DNA from: Actinomycetota bacterium | Lineage (GTDB): Bacteria; Actinomycetota; Thermoleophilia; Solirubrobacterales; 70-9 | DNA length: 16,784 bases | Reading direction: 5' to 3' | Assembly (NCBI GenBank): GCA_005884305.1 | Contig: VAYL01000129.1 | Span: forward strand, 380 to 17,163 | Shown here: piece after piece, positions 13,986 to 16,784 of the stretch | How the letters are laid out: each line of letters starts with the position of its first letter | Position numbering within the stretch: position 1 is the stretch's first letter | Made by a program: the position numbers and the translations under genes | Notes under the pieces: model-generated | What the model was told of the DNA's origin: nothing | Seen by the model: the letters and a program-made list of their open reading frames with translations, nothing else | Databases searched by the model: none

Positions 13986-14792
13986 TCAGCCAAGCTGCCA
14001 CGCCTCGGTCTCGGCGGGCGTGACCAGCCCCGAGAAGTCGCCCTCGTCGCGGATCCGCTCCGCGACCTCGACGGCGGCATTCATCGCCGTGTAGGTGAGC
14101 CAGCCCCCGACGCTGACGCGCTGCGCCCCGGCAGCGGCAATCTCGGCGAAGCTCAAGCCGAGCGCTGCGAAGGCGAGGACGTTGACCGGCTTCGAGACCG
14201 CGTCGCAGATCGCCCGAATCTGCTCGGGGGTGCTCAGCCTCGGGGCGTAGACGACGTGGGCGCCGGCCTCCTCGTAGGCATGAAGCCGGGCGATCGTGTC
14301 CGCGAGGTCGGGGTTGCCGCGCAGGAAGTTCTCGGCCCGTGCAGTGAGCATGAACGGGAAGTCGAGCGAGCGTGCCGCGTCGATCGCTGCGTTGATGCGC
14401 TCCGCGGCCTCCTCGACCTTGTAAAGCCGTCCCTCATCCCGGTCCCAGTCCTCGATCGAGCCTCCAACGGCGCCCGCCTCGGCTACCGCCGCAATCGCAC
14501 GCCCGGCGTCTTCCGGCGCCGGGCCGTAGCCGTTCTCGAGGTCCACCGAGATCGGCACGTCGGTTGCCTCGCTCAGCATTCCGACGTGGGCGACGGTCTG
14601 CTCCAGCGTCTGCTCACCATCCCGCTTACCCAGTGTGAGGGCGAAGCCGCCGCTGGTGGTCGCGAGCGCCTTGAAGCCCAGACCCTCGAGCACCTTGGCC
14701 GAGCCGGCGTCCCATGGGTTGGGAATGACGAAGGGATCGCCCTCGTGAAGAGCGCGGAAGGCCTCGCCCTTCTGCTGCTGGGTCGCTGCCAC
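13986..14792 (-). CDS. Isocitrate lyase / PEP mutase family protein
   Basis: From the GTG at 14792 this is a 268-residue TIM-barrel enzyme of the isocitrate lyase/PEP mutase superfamily. The start reads QQKGEAFRALHEGDPFVIPN, then PWDAGSAKVLE, a typical opening. Numbered from that GTG, metal-binding Asp84 and Glu86 lie in SVDLENGYG, Glu114 in GGSIEDWD and Arg152 in TARAEN. The lyase signature KKCGH is missing after the DLENGYG loop, so it is not a standard isocitrate or methylisocitrate lyase. It belongs to the broad group often labelled phosphonomutase or oxaloacetate-decarboxylase-like, with unknown substrate. An in-frame GTG at 14855 would add 21 residues that fall partly in repeat C; I favour 14792, although neither start has a clear ribosome binding site. 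The gene sits between repeats B and C. Confidence 0.9.
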   Translation of the reverse strand: MAATQQQKGEAFRALHEGDPFVIPNPWDAGSAKVLEGLGFKALATTSGGFALTLGKRDGEQTLEQTVAHVGMLSEATDVPISVDLENGYGPAPEDAGRAIAAVAEAGAVGGSIEDWDRDEGRLYKVEEAAERINAAIDAARSLDFPFMLTARAENFLRGNPDLADTIARLHAYEEAGAHVVYAPRLSTPEQIRAICDAVSKPVNVLAFAALGLSFAEIAAAGAQRVSVGGWLTYTAMNAAVEVAERIRDEGDFSGLVTPAETEAWQLG

Positions 14793-14841
14793 CCAGGCTT
14801 CATACCAGGCACGCCCATCCGGAACCGCCCACGCGTCAGCG

Positions 14842-14894
14842 GACGATCGCGACACCGGGGTTTACCGTGGTGCGATGTCCGGCCGCTCCCGTTC
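14842..14894 (+). repeat. Direct repeat C
   Basis: About 80 percent identical by eye to 13882-13936, with one 2-nt gap. GACGATCGCGA (14842-14852) is exact; GGGGT, CGTGGTGC and CGCTCCCG are conserved. It lies about 960 bp from copy B in the same orientation, and the two bracket the isocitrate-lyase/PEP-mutase-family gene. Confidence 0.65.
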
Positions 14895-14928
14895 ACGACG
14901 CCCGGGGACGGACGCCTTGAACCAGCGG

Positions 14929-15567
14929 TCAGTTGTCGAGCAGTGCTTGAAACTCGGGCTCCTCACGGAGCGGGTCGAGGTCCGAGTCCCCCTCCAAGTA
15001 CGTGCGAACGGCCTCGGACCTCTCGAGTGCGAGCCTCAGATGCTTGATCGCGTCGCCCTTTCGGCCCGCGAGGCTTTCGCAGCAGGCGACGTTGTAGAGG
15101 AGGGCGGGGTACTCCGGGTGGGCATAGGCCGCCGCCCGAGCCTGGTCGGCCGCTTCGGCGTAGCGCCCCTCTTGGTAGAGCTGTCCGTACGGGGCCCAGA
15201 GCTCCCAGCCCGACGGCTCGTACACCTGGCCCGGCGTGGCTCCCATCGCGAGGATCGTGGTCTCGGGCTCCTCGGCGAAGGCCGTGCGCTTCGAGTTCGG
15301 ACGGACGAAGACGAACGTGCCCGCCGGGACATCCACGGGCTCCGCGTCGATCTCGAACCTCGCTCGGCCGCTCTGGACGAAATAGAGCTCCTCGTCCTCT
15401 CCCTCCTCGTCGTGCTCGTTGATGATCCGGTCCCCGGCCTCGCGACCCGTCCACGCGTTGACCCCGAACGAGGTGATGCCGAAGTGGTGACGGACGGGCC
15501 GCCACGGGCAACGGCCGTCACTGATCTCGTCGATGTGCTCGAGACGAGCGACTGCGAAGTGCCTCAT
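14929..15567 (-). CDS. Cupin domain protein with C-terminal TPR-like region
   Basis: A 212-residue cytoplasmic protein. Residues 25-110 are a small cupin beta barrel: DRIINEHDEEG with His52, EELYFVQSG (59-67), FEIDAEPVDVPAGTFVFVRP, then TTILAMGATPG. The second cupin motif has no histidine and the first retains only one, so classical metal binding is doubtful. Residues 122-200 form helices of TPR type (YGQLYQEGRYAEAADQARAA, YPALLYNVACCESLAGRKGD, AIKHLRLALE). The combination suggests a ligand-sensing or scaffold protein rather than a known enzyme. It starts 28 nt after the ferritin stop in the same direction, with no ribosome binding site or clear promoter between, so it is probably co-transcribed with ferritin. 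Confidence 0.88.
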   Translation of the reverse strand: MRHFAVARLEHIDEISDGRCPWRPVRHHFGITSFGVNAWTGREAGDRIINEHDEEGEDEELYFVQSGRARFEIDAEPVDVPAGTFVFVRPNSKRTAFAEEPETTILAMGATPGQVYEPSGWELWAPYGQLYQEGRYAEAADQARAAAYAHPEYPALLYNVACCESLAGRKGDAIKHLRLALERSEAVRTYLEGDSDLDPLREEPEFQALLDN

Positions 15568-15595
15568 GGCGATCGCGATCGGCTGACCGAGGGGA

Positions 15596-16129
15596 CTAGA
15601 GAGCGCCGCCCGCCGCGGGCGGGGCGGTCGGGTCCGCGCCCTCCTCGCCCAGCGCCTCGCGCGAGAGGTACTCCTCGACCAGCTCCGGCCTGTCGGACGA
15701 GCGCTCGACCACCGTCAGCAGATCGGTCATGGTCGCGACCTCCTCGACCTGCTCCTTCACGAACCACTGCATGAACTGCTCCGCTTGGAAGTCCTCGGTC
15801 TCACGCGCCAGCTTGAAGAGGGCGTTGATCTCGTCCGTCACGCGCTTCTCCTGCTCGAGCGCCATCCGCACCGGTGCGACGACGTCGTCGAACCGCGTGA
15901 GCTTGGACTCGATGTCGGGAATCCGCACCTCCTCGCTCGCGTCGAGCAGGTACTGCACCATCATCATCGCGTGGTTGCGCTCCTCGACCGCCTGGCGGTA
16001 GAAGAAGGCCGCGAGTCGCGGCAGCGTCTCCGAGTCGTAGTAGACAGCGGCGCCGATGTACTGCTGGTGGGCGCTGAACTCGTTGGCGATCTGCTCGTTC
16101 AGTGCTGCGGCGAAGGACTGCTCTGCCAT
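15596..16129 (-). CDS. Ferritin
   Basis: A 177-residue four-helix-bundle ferritin of the non-heme bacterial type, which oxidises Fe(II) at a diiron site and stores it as mineral in a 24-subunit cage. The ferroxidase residues fall at the E. coli FtnA positions: Glu17, Glu50, His53 (EERNH), Glu94, Gln127 and Glu130 (EQVEE). There is no heme-binding methionine at position 52 as in bacterioferritin. The C-terminus carries an Ala/Gly/Pro-rich tail (about 160-177) beyond the last helix. No Shine-Dalgarno precedes the ATG; TACCGT (16143-16138) lies 8 nt upstream, so the gene may have its own start site as well as read-through from the enolase-family gene 21 nt upstream. Confidence 0.95.
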   Translation of the reverse strand: MAEQSFAAALNEQIANEFSAHQQYIGAAVYYDSETLPRLAAFFYRQAVEERNHAMMMVQYLLDASEEVRIPDIESKLTRFDDVVAPVRMALEQEKRVTDEINALFKLARETEDFQAEQFMQWFVKEQVEEVATMTDLLTVVERSSDRPELVEEYLSREALGEEGADPTAPPAAGGAL

Positions 16130-16150
16130 CGGGCCAGACGGTAGCGGAAG

Positions 16151-16784
16151 CTATGCCCAGCGGAAGCCCGCCTCCGCAGGCGCGGGCTCGAGCGGGCTGG
16201 TGGGGAGCCCATCCGGGACGCTGGGATCGTTGTAGCCCGACGGCGCGGTGTCGTTCGGCGTGTCTGGATGGAAGAGCGATGCCAGATACTGGATCTGCTG
16301 GCGGCCCACCCCCAGCTCGCCCTGGCCCCCGCCGTACACCCTGATGCCCTCGCGCTCGCAGAACTCGTACACCGACATCAGCTCCTGCAACGAGCCGAAG
16401 CGAGACGGCTTCGAGTTGATGGCGCGCGGCTTGTAGTCCAAGCCCTCGATGTCGGCGAGCGAGTGAAGCGGGGCGTCCCAAGTGACGCGGTCCATGTGTG
16501 GCTCCAGAACGGGGCGCGTCTCCTCGTTCAGATCCGGATCCTCGAGGTAGGCCTCCGGGAAAGCTTGGGCGACCGCTTGGTAGAGCTCCGGATCGGTCTC
16601 GACGTCGACGGGCGTGCCGCGGTAAAGCCCCTTGAGATCCAGGATGTCGACCTCGGCGATCTCGCGGATCTCGGCGATCAGCTCCCCGTCCCAATCGTTC
16701 TCGGGGTCGAGCTTGAAGCGAAGGCTCGGGTACTTATCGAGCCGTCGCGCGATGGCGTTGGTGCTGGAGCGCCGCGGCTCCTCG
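16151..16784 (-). CDS. Enolase-superfamily enzyme, C-terminal part (partial)
   Basis: The last 210 codons of a gene that continues past the right edge. Only the C-terminal barrel half is visible. The segment SLRFKLDPENDWDGELIAEI carries the metal-ligand-type Asp of the superfamily; DILDLKGLYRG and AYLEDPDL resemble the next barrel strands with their acidic ligands; and INSKPSRFGSLQELMSVYEF followed by IRVYGGGQGELGVGRQQIQY corresponds to the lysine/glycine-rich later strands. This pattern fits mandelate-racemase/muconate-lactonising-type enzymes or an enolase-like dehydratase. The missing N-terminal capping domain, which helps set specificity, prevents a substrate call. It is upstream of ferritin in the same direction, with 21 nt between. 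Confidence 0.8.
   Translation of the reverse strand, partial: EEPRRSSTNAIARRLDKYPSLRFKLDPENDWDGELIAEIREIAEVDILDLKGLYRGTPVDVETDPELYQAVAQAFPEAYLEDPDLNEETRPVLEPHMDRVTWDAPLHSLADIEGLDYKPRAINSKPSRFGSLQELMSVYEFCEREGIRVYGGGQGELGVGRQQIQYLASLFHPDTPNDTAPSGYNDPSVPDGLPTSPLEPAPAEAGFRWA

Noticed and set aside
13801..14001. An N-terminal extension of the SnoaL-like protein to 14001
   Set aside because: The extension lies in repeat B and reads as Ser/Pro/Gln-rich sequence unlike the family, and the GTG at 13800 has a -10-like CATACT 7 nt upstream.
15560..15595. A possible fourth copy of the repeat (GCGATCGCGATCGG) between ferritin and the cupin gene
   Set aside because: Only a short self-complementary GATCGCGATC core is shared; the conserved GGGGT, CGTGGTGC and CGCTCCCG blocks are absent.

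Overview
The window is GC-rich, densely coding, chromosomal-looking bacterial DNA. Gene content points to a high-GC actinobacterium: an AIM24-family protein, a heme mini-catalase, a GAF-GGDEF-EAL protein, an Mth938-like protein, two tRNAs without an encoded CCA, GTG/TTG starts and several starts with no Shine-Dalgarno but a TANNNT box 6-8 nt upstream. A soil Thermoleophilia/Solirubrobacterales-type source is possible, but that is an inference from memory of gene families. No rRNA, CRISPR array, transposase, integrase or phage gene is visible.

Layout. (1) 1-481: the 5' end of a zinc/manganese ABC permease (minus) with a Fur/Zur-like box, diverging from a small CxxC membrane protein. (2) 537-2283: a divergent pair, an atypical short-chain dehydrogenase and a mini-catalase. 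(3) 2313-3266: tRNA-Val(UAC), degraded extra copies of its 3' end, and an AIM24 gene with its own sigma-70-like promoter. (4) 3342-4297: a general-stress-type promoter before a four-helix membrane protein and a 47-residue membrane microprotein. (5) 4250-10963: an envelope block. A secreted polysaccharide deacetylase (minus) diverges from a four-gene run: secreted TIM-barrel/peptidoglycan-binding protein, GGDEF-EAL protein, Mth938-like protein, PepSY plus polytopic GT-C-like protein. The last three joins are 3 nt apart or overlapping, so the run is probably one operon. (6) 10920-11759: a fumarylacetoacetate-hydrolase-family enzyme. (7) 11822-14894: tRNA-Asp(GUC) followed by a repeat-gene-repeat-gene-repeat array. 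(8) 14929-16784: a probable operon on the minus strand, enolase-superfamily enzyme (cut by the window edge), ferritin, and a cupin/TPR protein.

The most unusual signal is region 7. The last 14 nt of tRNA-Asp and the sequence after it recur about 2.04 kb downstream, and part of that second copy recurs again about 0.96 kb further on, all in direct orientation. They bracket first a PLP decarboxylase plus SnoaL-like gene, then an isocitrate-lyase/PEP-mutase-family gene. This looks like stepwise accretion at a tRNA 3' end without a surviving integrase, or a dispersed intergenic repeat that resembles the tRNA end. The tRNA-Val gene is likewise followed by broken copies of its own 3' end.

The envelope block is the best functional story: a c-di-GMP synthesis/breakdown protein lies between secreted cell-wall or polysaccharide enzymes and a membrane glycosyltransferase-like protein. 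This suggests local c-di-GMP control of surface glycans. All functions are read from sequence motifs by eye, and no database search was possible.
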